Positions 51,705 to 60,553 of a DNA stretch of 64,000 nucleotides are shown here, piece by piece; the first letter of the stretch is position 1; the number at the start of each line of letters is the position of its first letter. Where the stretch lies: NCBI RefSeq assembly GCF_013186535.1, contig NZ_JABMCZ010000003.1, positions 1,612,001 through 1,676,000 on the forward strand. The letters run 5' to 3'. The DNA is from Nocardia terpenica (GTDB lineage: Bacteria > Actinomycetota > Actinomycetes > Mycobacteriales > Mycobacteriaceae). Made by a program: the position numbers and the translations under genes. Under the pieces are notes generated by a model. That model made no database searches. It saw nothing but the letters and a program-made list of their open reading frames with translations, and had not been told where the DNA came from.

Positions 51705-53405
51705 TCAGGCGGTCGGCGGAATCACATCCTCATACCGGTATTCGGTGTGGAGGGGGTCCCCGGACGCGTGCGCCCGCTCCTCCCGGCGGCGCAATTCGAC
51801 GCGGCGGATCTTGCCGGAGATGGTCTTCGGCAGCTCGGCGAACTCCACCCGCCGCACCCGCAGGTAGGGCGCGAGATGGTCGCGCGCGTATTCCAGGATG
51901 GCGCGGGCGGTCTCGCGATCGGGTTCCCAGCCCGCGGCCAGCGTGACGTACGCCTTCGGCACCGCCAGCCGGGTGGCGTCGGGCTGCGGGACCACGGCCG
52001 CCTCCACCACCGCCGGATGCTCGATGAGCACGCTCTCCACCTCGAACGGCGACACCTTGTAGTCGGAGGATTTGAACACGTCGTCGGTGCGGCCGATGTA
52101 GGTGATGTAGCCGTCCGCGTCGCGGGTCGCCACGTCGCCGGAGTGGTAGTAGCCGCCCGCCAGCACCGCCGCATTGCGTTCGGGGTCCTGCAGATAGCCG
52201 GTCATGAGGTTGACCGGACGCTCGCTCAGGTCCAGGCAGATCTCGCCCTCGTCGGCGCGTTCGCCGGTGATCGGATCCACCAGCACCACGGGCACGCCCG
52301 GCGCGGGACGGCCCATCGAGCCGGGCTTCACCGGCTGCCCCGGGGTGTTGCCGACCTGTAGCGTGGTCTCGGTCTGCCCGAAACCGTCCCGGATCGTGAG
52401 CCCCCAACCCTTTTCGACCCGCGCGATCACATCGGGGTTGAGCGGCTCACCGGCGCCGAGGATTTCGCGCAGCTCCGGCGGGCGGGTGCCGAGATCGGCC
52501 TGAATCAGCATGCGCCACACCGTGGGTGGGGCGCAGAAGGTGTTCACCCGCGCCCGGTGCAGCTGGGTCAGCAGCGCCGCGGCGTCGAATCGGGTGTAGT
52601 TGTAGACGAAAATGGTCGCCTCGGCGAGCCACGGCGCGAACAGGCAGCTCCACGCGTGCTTGGCCCAGCCGGGCGCGCTGATCGCCAGGTGCACGTCGCC
52701 GGGGCGCACGCCGATCCAGTACATGGTGGTGAGGTGCCCGACCGGATAGCTGATCTGGGTGTGCTGCACCATCTTCGGGCGGCTGGTGGTGCCGGAGGTG
52801 AAGTACACCAGCAGCGGATCGTCGACGTCGGTGACCGCGGTGAACGGGCCGGGATCGGCGACCGCGTCCGCCTCGGCGTAGCGGTGCCAGCCGTCGACCG
52901 GGCCGCCCACCGCGATCCGGGTGTACTCGCCGCCGACATCGGCGAACTTCGCGGTGTCGGCGGCGTTGGCGATCACGAAACACACTGCGCCCCTGTCGAT
53001 CCGGTCGGTCAGATCGGCCGGGCCGAGCGCGGCGGTGGTCGGCATGATGACCGCGCCGAGCTTGGCGATCGCCAGCATCGACTCCCACAGCTCGACCTGG
53101 TTGCCGAGCATCAGCAGCACCCGATCGCCTTTGCGCACACCGAGTTCGGCGAGCCAGGCCGCGACAAGGTCGGAGCGCCGGGCCATCTCGTCGAAGCTCA
53201 CCCGCCGCTCGCGCCCGTCCTCCTCCACGATCCACAGCGCGGTGCGCTCGTTGCCGCGCGCGATCGCGTCGAACCAGTCGGTGGCCCAATTGAATACGCC
53301 GGTGAGCCGGGGCCACTCGAAGCTCGCGCGCGCGGAGTCGTAGTCGGTGGCCAGCGCGATCAGCCGATCGCGCGCCGCCCGGTAGCGGTCGGTATTGGTG
53401 GTCAT
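51705..53405 (-). CDS. Acyl-CoA synthetase, medium-chain (AcsM-like)
   Basis: This AMP-forming ligase of 566 residues has the P-loop YFTSGTTSRPKMVQHTQISY, DGFGQTETT, YYHSGDVATRDADGYITYIG and the catalytic Lys in LPKTISGKIRRVELRRRE. The P-loop lacks the usual GLPK form (SRPK here). It should activate a medium-chain or aromatic acid as acyl-AMP and then thioester. ATG 53405 overlaps the stop of the upstream ligase (ATGA), so the two ligases form an operon. The substrates are unknown. Confidence 0.88.
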   Translation of the reverse strand: MTTNTDRYRAARDRLIALATDYDSARASFEWPRLTGVFNWATDWFDAIARGNERTALWIVEEDGRERRVSFDEMARRSDLVAAWLAELGVRKGDRVLLMLGNQVELWESMLAIAKLGAVIMPTTAALGPADLTDRIDRGAVCFVIANAADTAKFADVGGEYTRIAVGGPVDGWHRYAEADAVADPGPFTAVTDVDDPLLVYFTSGTTSRPKMVQHTQISYPVGHLTTMYWIGVRPGDVHLAISAPGWAKHAWSCLFAPWLAEATIFVYNYTRFDAAALLTQLHRARVNTFCAPPTVWRMLIQADLGTRPPELREILGAGEPLNPDVIARVEKGWGLTIRDGFGQTETTLQVGNTPGQPVKPGSMGRPAPGVPVVLVDPITGERADEGEICLDLSERPVNLMTGYLQDPERNAAVLAGGYYHSGDVATRDADGYITYIGRTDDVFKSSDYKVSPFEVESVLIEHPAVVEAAVVPQPDATRLAVPKAYVTLAAGWEPDRETARAILEYARDHLAPYLRVRRVEFAELPKTISGKIRRVELRRREERAHASGDPLHTEYRYEDVIPPTA

Positions 53406-55078
53406 GCGGACTCTCCCGTCTGGCTCGCGCCGAACAGCCGCACCGAGATCTCGCGCATCTCGACCTTGCGGATCTTGCCGGTCACCGTCATCGGGAACTC
53501 CTCGACGATGTGGACGTAGCGCGGAATCTTGAAGTGCGCGAGGCGGCCGTCGCAGTAGTCGCGCAGGGTGGCGGCGTCCAGGGGCGTCGCGCCCTCGCGC
53601 ATGCGGATCCACGCCACCAGTTCCTCGCCGTACTTGGCGTCGGGCACCCCGACCACCTGCGCGTCCAGGATATCGGGGTGGGTGTAGAGGAACTCCTCGA
53701 TCTCGCGCGGGTAGATGTTCTCGCCGCCGCGGATCACCATGTCCTTGATGCGGCCGGTGATCGCGACATAGCCGTCGTCGTCCATGGTGGCCAGGTCGCC
53801 GGTGTGCATCCAGCGCCCGGCGTCGACGGCCTCGGCGGTCCGGGCCGGATCGTCCCAGTAGCCGAGCATGACCGAGTATCCGCGCGTGCACAGCTCGCCC
53901 TGCGCGCCGCGGGGCACGGTCAATCCGGTCGCCGGGTCGACGATCTTGATCTCCAGGTGCGGGCCCACCCGCCCGACGGTGGCGGTGCGCTGGGTGAGGG
54001 AGTCGTCGCGGCGGGTCTGGGTGGACACCGGCGAGGTCTCGGTCATGCCGTAGCAGATGGACACCTCGCGCATGCCCATGCGCTCGATCACCTGCTTCAT
54101 CACCTCGATCGGGCACGGCGAGCCCGCCATGATCCCGGTGCGCAGGCAGGACAGGTCGTAGGAGTCGAAATCCGGGTCGGCCAACTCGGCGATGAACATG
54201 GTCGGCACCCCGTACAGCGACGTACAGCGTTCCACCGCAACGGTTTCCAGGGTGGCGCGCGGGTCGAACGCGGCGGCCGGGATGACCATCGCCGCCCCGT
54301 GGCTGGTGGCGGCCAGATTACCCATCACCATGCCGAAGCAGTGGTAGAAGGGGACCGGGATGCAGATCCGGTCGGCCTCGGTGTATCCGCACAGTTCGCC
54401 GACGAAATAGCCGTTGTTGAGGATATTGTGATGCGAGAGCGTGGCGCCCTTCGGGAAACCCGTTGTGCCGGAGGTGTATTGGATGTTTATCGGATCGTCC
54501 GGGGACAGCGCGCGCTGCGCCGCGGCCAGTCGCCGCGCGTCGCCCGCGCGGCCGTCGGCCACCAGGGCGGTCCACTCGTCGCTGTCGAGCAGGACAACCC
54601 GTTGCAGCGCAGGGCATTCCGGACGCACCTGCTCGATCATCGCCGCGTAGTCCGAGGTCTTGAACCGCCGCGCCGCGACCAATAATCGAATCCCGGCCTG
54701 CTGCAACACATATCGTAGTTCGTGGGCGCGGTAGGCCGGGTTGATGTTGACCAGGATCGCGCCGATCTTGGCGGTCGCGTACTGCACCAGCGTCCACTCC
54801 GCCCGATTGGGCGCCCAGATGCCGACCCGGTCGCCCTTGCCGATGCCGCCCGCGAGCAGCCCCAGCGCCACCGCGTCCACCTCGGCCCCGAACTCGCGGT
54901 AACTCCACCGCACGCCGGTGACCCGATCGATGAGCGCGTCCCGCTCGCCGTGCGCGGCCACCGCGCGATCGAGATCGTCTCCGATCGTGGCCCCCAGCAG
55001 CGGCACATCCCAGAGCCCATGCGAATAGCTGGCCGGTCGAGCCCGGCCCGTCGTGGAATTCACTCCGATAGGATCCAC
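53402..55078 (-). CDS. Long-chain fatty-acid-CoA ligase, FadD35-like
   Basis: The 558-residue AMP-binding protein has IQYTSGTTGFPKGATLSHHN, CYGMTETSPVSTQT, MHTGDLATMDDDGYVAITGR, the GGENIYPREIEEFLYTHP block and the catalytic Lys in MTVTGKIRKVEMRE. It resembles mycobacterial FadD35 and other fatty acyl-CoA ligases. It is the first gene of the two-ligase operon and is divergent from a GAF-LuxR regulator, with a gap of about 42 bp. A GTG at 55063 is an alternative start. Confidence 0.88.
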   Translation of the reverse strand: MDPIGVNSTTGRARPASYSHGLWDVPLLGATIGDDLDRAVAAHGERDALIDRVTGVRWSYREFGAEVDAVALGLLAGGIGKGDRVGIWAPNRAEWTLVQYATAKIGAILVNINPAYRAHELRYVLQQAGIRLLVAARRFKTSDYAAMIEQVRPECPALQRVVLLDSDEWTALVADGRAGDARRLAAAQRALSPDDPINIQYTSGTTGFPKGATLSHHNILNNGYFVGELCGYTEADRICIPVPFYHCFGMVMGNLAATSHGAAMVIPAAAFDPRATLETVAVERCTSLYGVPTMFIAELADPDFDSYDLSCLRTGIMAGSPCPIEVMKQVIERMGMREVSICYGMTETSPVSTQTRRDDSLTQRTATVGRVGPHLEIKIVDPATGLTVPRGAQGELCTRGYSVMLGYWDDPARTAEAVDAGRWMHTGDLATMDDDGYVAITGRIKDMVIRGGENIYPREIEEFLYTHPDILDAQVVGVPDAKYGEELVAWIRMREGATPLDAATLRDYCDGRLAHFKIPRYVHIVEEFPMTVTGKIRKVEMREISVRLFGASQTGESA

Positions 55079-55120
55079 GTCACATTCGCCGACCCACCAC
55101 CCCCGGAAAGGGGTAGCGAC

Positions 55121-55978
55121 ATGAGCACCGCAGACCTGCTCCGGCCGCGCGACAGCGATGCGCTGCGGGCCGAATTACGGCAGGTCGCGGCGGCGTCGGG
55201 GATGCCGGTGGTGTTCGGCGGGCAGGTGCACGCGGGCACGCTGGTGCTGAATCAATTCCTCGGCACCCGGACCAATGCCATGCGCGGGCTTGTGGTTCCG
55301 CCCAACTCCGGACTCGGCGGCGCGGCGGTTGCCGCCGGGCGGCCCGCGTCGGTGTCGGACTATCGGCTGGACTCGACGATCACGCACGACTACGACGCGC
55401 CGGTGCTCAGCGAGGGCCTGCGCGCGGTGGTCGCGGTGCCGGTGCTGGTGCGCGGCGAATCGCGCGCGGTGCTGTACGTGGCCGACCGCGATGCCGGTCC
55501 GGTCGGCGACCGCGCGGCCGATCTGGTGGTGCAGGCCGGGCGGCGGCTGGCGGTGGAACTGGCCATCCGCGACGAGGTCGACCGCCGCATCCGGCTCCGG
55601 GAGACCGCCACCGCGCCCGCCGCCGTCCCCGACGCGGTGCTGACCGAGGAACTGCGCGACATCCACGCCGAGGTGCGCGCGATCGCGCAGACCGTCACCG
55701 ACGCCCGCGCCCGGCTGCGCCTGCGCGACCTGTCCGACCGACTGGCCCGCCTGATGTCCGGCCCGACCACGTCCGACGAGGCGCCCGCCCTCGCCCCGCG
55801 AGAGCTGGACGTCCTCGCCCACATAGCCCTCGGCTGCACCAACGCCGAAGCGGCGCAACGACTCTCGCTGCGCCCGGAAACGGTGAAGAGCTACCTGCGC
55901 AGCGCCATGACCAAGCTCGGCGCGCACACCCGCCACGAGGCCGTCGTGCGCGCCCGCCGCTTGGGTCTGCTGCCCTGA
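55121..55978 (+). CDS. GAF-domain LuxR-family regulator
   Basis: The 285-residue protein has an N-terminal GAF-like sensor (VVFGGQVHAGTLVLNQFLGT to VVAVPVLVRGESRAVLYVAD), a coiled segment, and a C-terminal LuxR HTH: LAPRELDVLAHIALGCTNAE then LSLRPETVKSYLRSAMTKLG. The HTH suits a transcriptional activator. Its position divergent from the ligase operon suggests it controls fatty-acid activation; the GAF ligand may be an acyl compound, as in similar actinobacterial regulators next to acyl-CoA genes. GGAAAGGGG precedes the ATG. Confidence 0.86.
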   Translation: MSTADLLRPRDSDALRAELRQVAAASGMPVVFGGQVHAGTLVLNQFLGTRTNAMRGLVVPPNSGLGGAAVAAGRPASVSDYRLDSTITHDYDAPVLSEGLRAVVAVPVLVRGESRAVLYVADRDAGPVGDRAADLVVQAGRRLAVELAIRDEVDRRIRLRETATAPAAVPDAVLTEELRDIHAEVRAIAQTVTDARARLRLRDLSDRLARLMSGPTTSDEAPALAPRELDVLAHIALGCTNAEAAQRLSLRPETVKSYLRSAMTKLGAHTRHEAVVRARRLGLLP

Positions 55979-56013
55979 GGGGCGCCGTCCCTGGAGCGTG
56001 CGCGGCCGCCGCC

Positions 56014-56199
56014 ATTCCGGCGTGCTTTCGGCGGAATCCCAAAGGTCCCGGCCAAAAGCATGCCGGGACAACGGGGCGCACGCCGGGACGACGGGGCGCA
56101 CGCCGGGACGACGGGGCGCACGCCGGGACAACGGGGCGCACGCCGGGACAACGGGGCGCACGCCGGGACAACGGGGGGGCACGCCGGGATGGCTGGTTG
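56014..56199 (+). repeat. Intergenic element with 20-bp tandem array (locus G)
   Basis: Arms at 56014-56037 (one base short) and 56045-56069. A tandem array follows, units starting at 56058, 56078, 56098, 56118, 56138, 56158 and 56179; the typical unit is GCACGCCGGGACRACGGGGC. The last one or two units are degenerate. It lies between the convergent LuxR-type and yceI-like genes. There are no unique spacers, so it is not a CRISPR. Confidence 0.9.
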
Positions 56200-56231
56200 C
56201 CCGCGGGGATGACCGGGGTGGCCCGCCGGGC

Positions 56232-56771
56232 CTACTTGGGCTCGATGAGTTGGATGTCGAGTTCGATGGCGATCTTGTCGCTGAGCATGGCGGCAGGGAT
56301 GGCGGTGCCGATGCCGAAGTCGGTGCGCTTGAGGGTGCTGGTGGCGGTGAAGCCGATGTGGCGGTCGCCGGTGGCGGGGAACTCCTGGATGCCGCCCCAC
56401 TCCACGTCGAGGGTGACGGGGTGGGTCTGGTCGCCGATCGTGACGTGGCCGGTGACCTGGAAGTCTTCGGCGATGCGCACCGGCTCGGTGGCGGTGAAGG
56501 TCAGGGTCGGGCGCTGCTCGACGTGCAGCAGATCCGCGCTGCGCACGTGGGCGTCGCGGTCCGCGTTGCCGGTGTCGAACGAGTCGAGGTGCACGGTGGC
56601 CGACACGGTGGCCGCACCCGACTCGTCCACGACGAAGGTGGTCTCGAAGCGGTTGAACCGCCCGCGCACCTTGGAGATGCCCAGGTGGCGAACGGTGAAG
56701 TTGACCGCGGAGTGGGCGGTGTCCAGGGGCCAGGAGCCCGTCTTCAGGGTGGACTGTTCGGAAGTGGTCAT
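56232..56771 (-). CDS. YceI-like lipocalin-fold protein
   Basis: The 179-residue protein has the YceI pattern: GSWPLDTAHSAVNFTVRHLG, KVRGRFNRFETTFVVDE, SFDTGNADRDAHVRSADLLH, and TSTLKRTDFGIGTAIPAAML. The family binds isoprenoid chains in a beta-barrel. No signal peptide is present, so this copy is cytoplasmic. A perfect 18-bp palindrome lies 14 bp upstream, between it and the divergent XRE regulator. Confidence 0.92.
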   Translation of the reverse strand: MTTSEQSTLKTGSWPLDTAHSAVNFTVRHLGISKVRGRFNRFETTFVVDESGAATVSATVHLDSFDTGNADRDAHVRSADLLHVEQRPTLTFTATEPVRIAEDFQVTGHVTIGDQTHPVTLDVEWGGIQEFPATGDRHIGFTATSTLKRTDFGIGTAIPAAMLSDKIAIELDIQLIEPK

Positions 56772-56784
56772 GTCGTCCAGTATT

Positions 56785-56802
56785 ACCGGACCATGGTCCG
56801 GT
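56785..56802. promoter_or_regulatory. 18-bp perfect palindrome between yceI-like gene and XRE regulator
   Basis: ACCGGACCATGGTCCGGT is fully self-complementary. It lies 14 bp from the YceI start and 72 bp from the regulator start. A dimeric repressor site is the natural reading; which protein binds is unknown. Confidence 0.7.
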
Positions 56803-56874
56803 TATCCACACCGCCCTTATCCTGGCACTGACAGGGCGCGGATAACAGGGCCGGGAATGCGGCAGGATGGCGAT

Positions 56875-57696
56875 GTGTCGTCCCGCTCCGAATTCGCCGA
56901 GTTCCTCATCGCCCGCCGCGGGCAGCTACAGCCCGAGGACGTGGGGCTTCCGGCCGGGCGTCGGCGGCGCACCCCGGGGCTGCGGCGCGAGGAGGTCGCC
57001 GCGCTGGCCGGCGTCAGCGTCGACTATCTGGCCCGGCTCGAGCAGGGCCGCGACACCAATCCCTCCCTGGCGGTGCTGGGCGCGCTCGCGGACGCCTTGC
57101 GGCTCAACGATGTCGAACGCCATCACTTCGGCAAGCTGGCGCTGGGCCTGGAGCACGCGACCGGTTGCCCGTCGTCCGGCCAAGCGCGCGAACAGGTTTC
57201 CGAGACCACCCGGGCGGTGCTCGACGCGCTGCACCCCACGCCCGCCTTCGTGGCCGGACGCTGGCTGAACGTGCTGGCCTGGAATCCGGCCTGGCGCGAC
57301 TTCGCCGAGCCGCTGGGCCTTTTCGCGCTCGAGCCCGGCGGCAATCTGGCCCGCTACTTCTTCGCCCACCCCGAGGCGCACCGCTGGCACGATTGGTCCG
57401 TGATCGCCGACATGATCGTCTCCACGCTGCGGGTGGCGCGCTCGCAGTGGCCCGAGGACGCCGAACTCGGGGAGCTGGTCGCGGATCTGGATCGGTTCCC
57501 GGAGTTCGCCCACCGCTGGCGCGCGCACCGGATGACCGAATTACTGTCCGGCGCCGTGCACATCGACCATCCGGTGCGCGGCGAGGTCGAGGTGGAGATC
57601 GAAACCCTCAATCCCGCCGCCGATCAGAGCGTTCAGGTCTGGCTGGTCGACCGCCGCCGCGTTCATGCGCCCGGGCTGCGTCTGGTCAACGAATAA
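56875..57696 (+). CDS. XRE-family regulator with MmyB-like C-terminal domain
   Basis: The 273-residue protein starts VSSRSEFAEFLIARRGQLQP, then GLRREEVAALAGVSVDYLAR and LEQGRDTNPSLAVLGALADA, the XRE helix-turn-helix. The C-terminal half has LNVLAWNPAWRDFAEPLGLF and YFFAHPEAHRWHDW, the MmyB ligand-binding fold known to bind a fatty acid in one member. CAGGAT lies 6 nt before GTG 56875. It is divergent from the YceI gene and may control it. Confidence 0.87.
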   Translation: MSSRSEFAEFLIARRGQLQPEDVGLPAGRRRRTPGLRREEVAALAGVSVDYLARLEQGRDTNPSLAVLGALADALRLNDVERHHFGKLALGLEHATGCPSSGQAREQVSETTRAVLDALHPTPAFVAGRWLNVLAWNPAWRDFAEPLGLFALEPGGNLARYFFAHPEAHRWHDWSVIADMIVSTLRVARSQWPEDAELGELVADLDRFPEFAHRWRAHRMTELLSGAVHIDHPVRGEVEVEIETLNPAADQSVQVWLVDRRRVHAPGLRLVNE

Positions 57697-57800
57697 TGTG
57701 ACAAACGTCGAGGTTTCGGCGTGTCGTTGGAATCGACGGCGGCATCTCCAGTAGGTTCCTCCGCGTTTGCCGATACCGTAGCCGAGGAGAGCTGGCGCAT

Positions 57801-59135
57801 TTGAGCACCGTGATCGATGACGCACCTTTCACGGGATTCCACCAGCGGCTCACGATCGCCTGCTCGGGCGGACCGCTGCTGGACGGCTACATTCTGAGCA
57901 TCGTCGGCACCGCCCTCATCGGCATGACGGCCGAGCTGAACCTGTCCACCACCGACACCCAATTGATCGGCGCCGCAGCACTGATCGGGATGTTCGTCGG
58001 CGGCGCGCTGTTCGGCGTGCTGACCGACAAGATCGGCCGCGAGGTGATGTACACGGCGGACCTGGTGGTGATGGCGGCCTGCTCGGTGCTGTCGTTCTGG
58101 GTCGAGTCCACCTGGCTGATCGTGGTGCTGCGCTTCGTGCTCGGCATGGCGGTGGCCGCGGACTATCCGATCGCCACCTCATTGCTGGCCGAGTGGCTAC
58201 CGCTGAAGCAGCGCGGCAGGCTGCTCGGGTTCCAGATCGTGGCCTGGTATGCGGGTTCGGTCCTGGCGTATGTGGTGGGCTATCTGTTCCTGACCTTCGG
58301 CGGCAACGGGAGCTGGCGCTGGCAGCTGGCGAGTTCGGCGGTGCTGTGCGTGTTCTTCCTGATCTTCCGGCAGAGCACGGCCCCGGAATCGCCGCGCTGG
58401 CTGGCCCAGCACGGCCGGTCCGACAAGGCCGCGGGCATGGTCGAGAAGTATCTCGGCGTGCGGATCCGGCCGCAGGACCTGGTCGAGGACGTCGACCACG
58501 AGGTTCGGCACGGGTCGATCCGGGAGCTGCTGAATCCGATCTACCTGAAGCGCATCGCGTTCTGCTGCGGATTCTTCCTGTGCCAGGTGGCCGTGCTGTT
58601 CGCGATGCTCACCTTCGGCCCGCAGATCCTGGCCGCCTTCGGCCTGCCGTCGGGCACCTGGATGGACACCCTGGGCACCGCGCTGATCAGCATGGTCTTC
58701 CTGATCGGCTGCCTGCCCGCGATGCGGCTGATCGACACCATCGGCCGCCGCCCCACGATCATCTGGTCGTTCGGCCTGATGGTCGTTCCGCCGCTGTTCA
58801 TCGGCGTCTGGCCGACCATGCCGTCGATGCTGGCCTTCACCATGCTCTGCGTCTACGCGTTCTTCTGCGGCGGCCCCAACGTGCTGGACTGGACCTATCC
58901 GAACGAGCTGTTCCCCACCCACATCCGCGCCACCGCGGTCGGCGTCGCCACCTCGGTGAGCCGGATCGGCGCGGCGCTGGGCACCTACCTGCTGCCGTGG
59001 TCGCTGCACCACCAGGGCCTGGGCGCCACCATGCTCTACGCCGCCGCCCTCACCGCGATCGGCTTCCTGATCTGCCTGTGGGGCGCGCCGGAGACCATGG
59101 GGCGGCAGTTGCAGTCGGCGTCCTCGCAGGCGTGA
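57801..59135 (+). CDS. MFS transporter, sugar-porter-like
   Basis: The 444-residue protein has 12 helices. It shows SGGPLLDGYILSIVGTALIG (helix 1), GVLTDKIGREVMYTADLVVM (motif A), PIATSLLAEWLPLKQRGRLL, PESPRWLAQHGRSDKA (PESPR of sugar porters), IDTIGRRPTI and FPTHIRATAVGVATSVSRIG. These suit import of a sugar or organic acid. The start is TTG 57801 after GAGGAGA, or GTG 57810. No metabolic genes are next to it to suggest a substrate. Confidence 0.87.
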   Translation: MSTVIDDAPFTGFHQRLTIACSGGPLLDGYILSIVGTALIGMTAELNLSTTDTQLIGAAALIGMFVGGALFGVLTDKIGREVMYTADLVVMAACSVLSFWVESTWLIVVLRFVLGMAVAADYPIATSLLAEWLPLKQRGRLLGFQIVAWYAGSVLAYVVGYLFLTFGGNGSWRWQLASSAVLCVFFLIFRQSTAPESPRWLAQHGRSDKAAGMVEKYLGVRIRPQDLVEDVDHEVRHGSIRELLNPIYLKRIAFCCGFFLCQVAVLFAMLTFGPQILAAFGLPSGTWMDTLGTALISMVFLIGCLPAMRLIDTIGRRPTIIWSFGLMVVPPLFIGVWPTMPSMLAFTMLCVYAFFCGGPNVLDWTYPNELFPTHIRATAVGVATSVSRIGAALGTYLLPWSLHHQGLGATMLYAAALTAIGFLICLWGAPETMGRQLQSASSQA

Positions 59136-59193
59136 CCGGCCGATACGCGTCGGCCCGCGGATCGCTGTCGATCCGCGGGCCGCGTCGTCAGGG

Positions 59194-59421
59194 TCAGTGG
59201 TGCTGCTTCTCCCTCATTTCCTTGTTCTTCATGTCCGCGTCCATGTTCTGCATATCCGACCGGGCCTGCTGGCCTTCGCGCCTCATGCCGCCGCCGAGCC
59301 GGTCCATATCACGCCGTGCGTCGTCGGAGTCGCGGTCCATGCGCTGGCCCTGGTCTTTCATGCCCTGCTTGGCCTTGTTGGCCATCTGGCCGGGTTTTCG
59401 GCCCTGATTGCGGTCAGACAT
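59194..59421 (-). CDS. Small, highly charged stress-type protein (75 aa)
   Basis: The product MSDRNQGRKPGQMANKAKQG continues as a repetitive, disordered chain rich in Arg, Asp, Met and Gln (DRDSDDARRDMDRLGGGMRR), ending KEMREKQHH. It has no hydrophobic core and resembles CsbD-like or other hydrophilic stress proteins only in composition. GGAGG lies 6 nt before the ATG. Its neighbour on the right is the asp23/amaP stress operon, read the opposite way. Function is unknown. Confidence 0.65.
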   Translation of the reverse strand: MSDRNQGRKPGQMANKAKQGMKDQGQRMDRDSDDARRDMDRLGGGMRREGQQARSDMQNMDADMKNKEMREKQHH

Positions 59422-59647
59422 CCGAACCTCCGTGTCGGTAGGTCACGTCCGAACTGCGTGTGGGACGGGAATGCGCATCCGTCCGTCGTATCGTGGAGCG
59501 CTGCCGGTGTCCCGGCCTTCGCCGAGAGGCTTCGGCAACCAATTCCGTGACGACCGTCGAGTCAACGATCGCGCTCACCCATCCTGTGATTCCGGCTCGC
59601 CGATGTCAACCGGCATCCCTCGATTCAGGGCCCGGAGCAGGCATGAT

Positions 59648-59672
59648 GTGTCGCGCTATCACCCGGGGGTAT
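59648..59672 (+). promoter_or_regulatory. Possible SigF/SigB-type promoter of the asp23 operon
   Basis: GTGT (59648-59651), 15 bp, GGGTAT (59667-59672). The mycobacterial SigF consensus is GTTT, 15-17 bp, GGGTA, so there is one mismatch. It lies 28 bp upstream of the Asp23 start. Confidence 0.45.
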
Positions 59673-59699
59673 CCGCCGCACCGATCCGGAGGAGGCTCG

Positions 59700-60023
59700 A
59701 TGACCAGTACCGTGACCGCCCTCGCGCCCGCCCCGCCGCTGCCCGACTCGCCGGCCGCCGCCGACGCCGAGGCCGCGGGCCGGATCGCGGCCGATGCCGC
59801 CCGGGAGATCACCGGCGTGGCCGCGGGCGTGCGGGCCCGGGTGAAGGTCACCGGCGGTGCGGCCACGGTGACGCTGCACCTGCCGATCCGCTACCCCATG
59901 CCGATCTGGCAGGTCGTCACGGTCTGCCGCGAGCAGGTGCTGGCGCGGCTGCGGGACCGCCTCGCGCTGCCGGTCCGCCGCCTGCACATCGAGGTGTCCG
60001 ACCTACCGCGGCGGGCGCGATGA
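59700..60023 (+). CDS. Asp23/Gls24-family envelope stress protein
   Basis: The 107-residue protein has the Asp23 core: AAREITGVAAGVRARVKVTG, TVTLHLPIRYPMPIWQVVTV and the C-terminal RRLHIEVSDLP. In Gram-positive bacteria Asp23 is tethered to the membrane by AmaP, whose homologue is two genes downstream. An N-terminal Ala/Pro-rich stretch of about 20 residues precedes the core. GGAGGAGG precedes ATG 59700. The stop overlaps the next start. Confidence 0.82.
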   Translation: MTSTVTALAPAPPLPDSPAAADAEAAGRIAADAAREITGVAAGVRARVKVTGGAATVTLHLPIRYPMPIWQVVTVCREQVLARLRDRLALPVRRLHIEVSDLPRRAR

Positions 60024-60553
60024 GACGCCGCCCGCAGCGCGCGATACCCGCGGTCGTGCTGGCGCTCACGCTGGTCGCGCTGTGCACGGCGGTCATCATG
60101 GTGCTGGTCCAACGCCTCACCGGCGCACTGGAATTCGTCTCCTCCGCCGATATCGCCCGGCGCCTGCGCGCGACCACCTGGGACGGCCCGTGGCCGGTCG
60201 GCGCGGGTGCGGCCGCCGTCGTGACCGGGGTGCTGCTGCTGGCGCTGGCCGTGCTGCCGGGGCGGCCGACCGTGGTGCCGCTGGCCGACCACGACGCGAT
60301 CGCCGCCGGGGTGACCCGCCGCGGCCTGCATCGGGCGCTGCGCGAGGCCGCGCAGTCGGTCGACGGCGTGCGTTCGGCACGAATCCGGCTGCACCGCAGG
60401 CATATTCGGGTCGTCGCCCGCATCGGTCGGGTGCATTCGGCCGACCTGGCCGAGACGGTGCGGGCCGCCGTGGACGAGCGGGTCACCCGGATCGGGCCGC
60501 ACCCGGCCCCGCGGGTGTCCGCCCGGCTGCGCCGGACCAGGAGCCTGCGATGA
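60020..60553 (+). CDS. DUF6286-type membrane protein of the asp23 operon
   Basis: The 177-residue protein has two hydrophobic helices (PAVVLALTLVALCTAVIMVL and AAAVVTGVLLLALAVLP) and a soluble C-terminal domain with VTRRGLHRALREAAQSVDGV followed by RIRLHRRHIRVVARIG. The latter resembles Asp23 and AmaP soluble domains in strand pattern. It is found between asp23 and amaP in actinobacteria. ATG 60020 overlaps the Asp23 stop. Confidence 0.78.
   Translation: MRRRPQRAIPAVVLALTLVALCTAVIMVLVQRLTGALEFVSSADIARRLRATTWDGPWPVGAGAAAVVTGVLLLALAVLPGRPTVVPLADHDAIAAGVTRRGLHRALREAAQSVDGVRSARIRLHRRHIRVVARIGRVHSADLAETVRAAVDERVTRIGPHPAPRVSARLRRTRSLR

Noticed and set aside
56058..56199. CRISPR-like array
   Set aside because: The 20-bp units follow one another with no unique spacers, and no cas genes are seen. 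It is a minisatellite.
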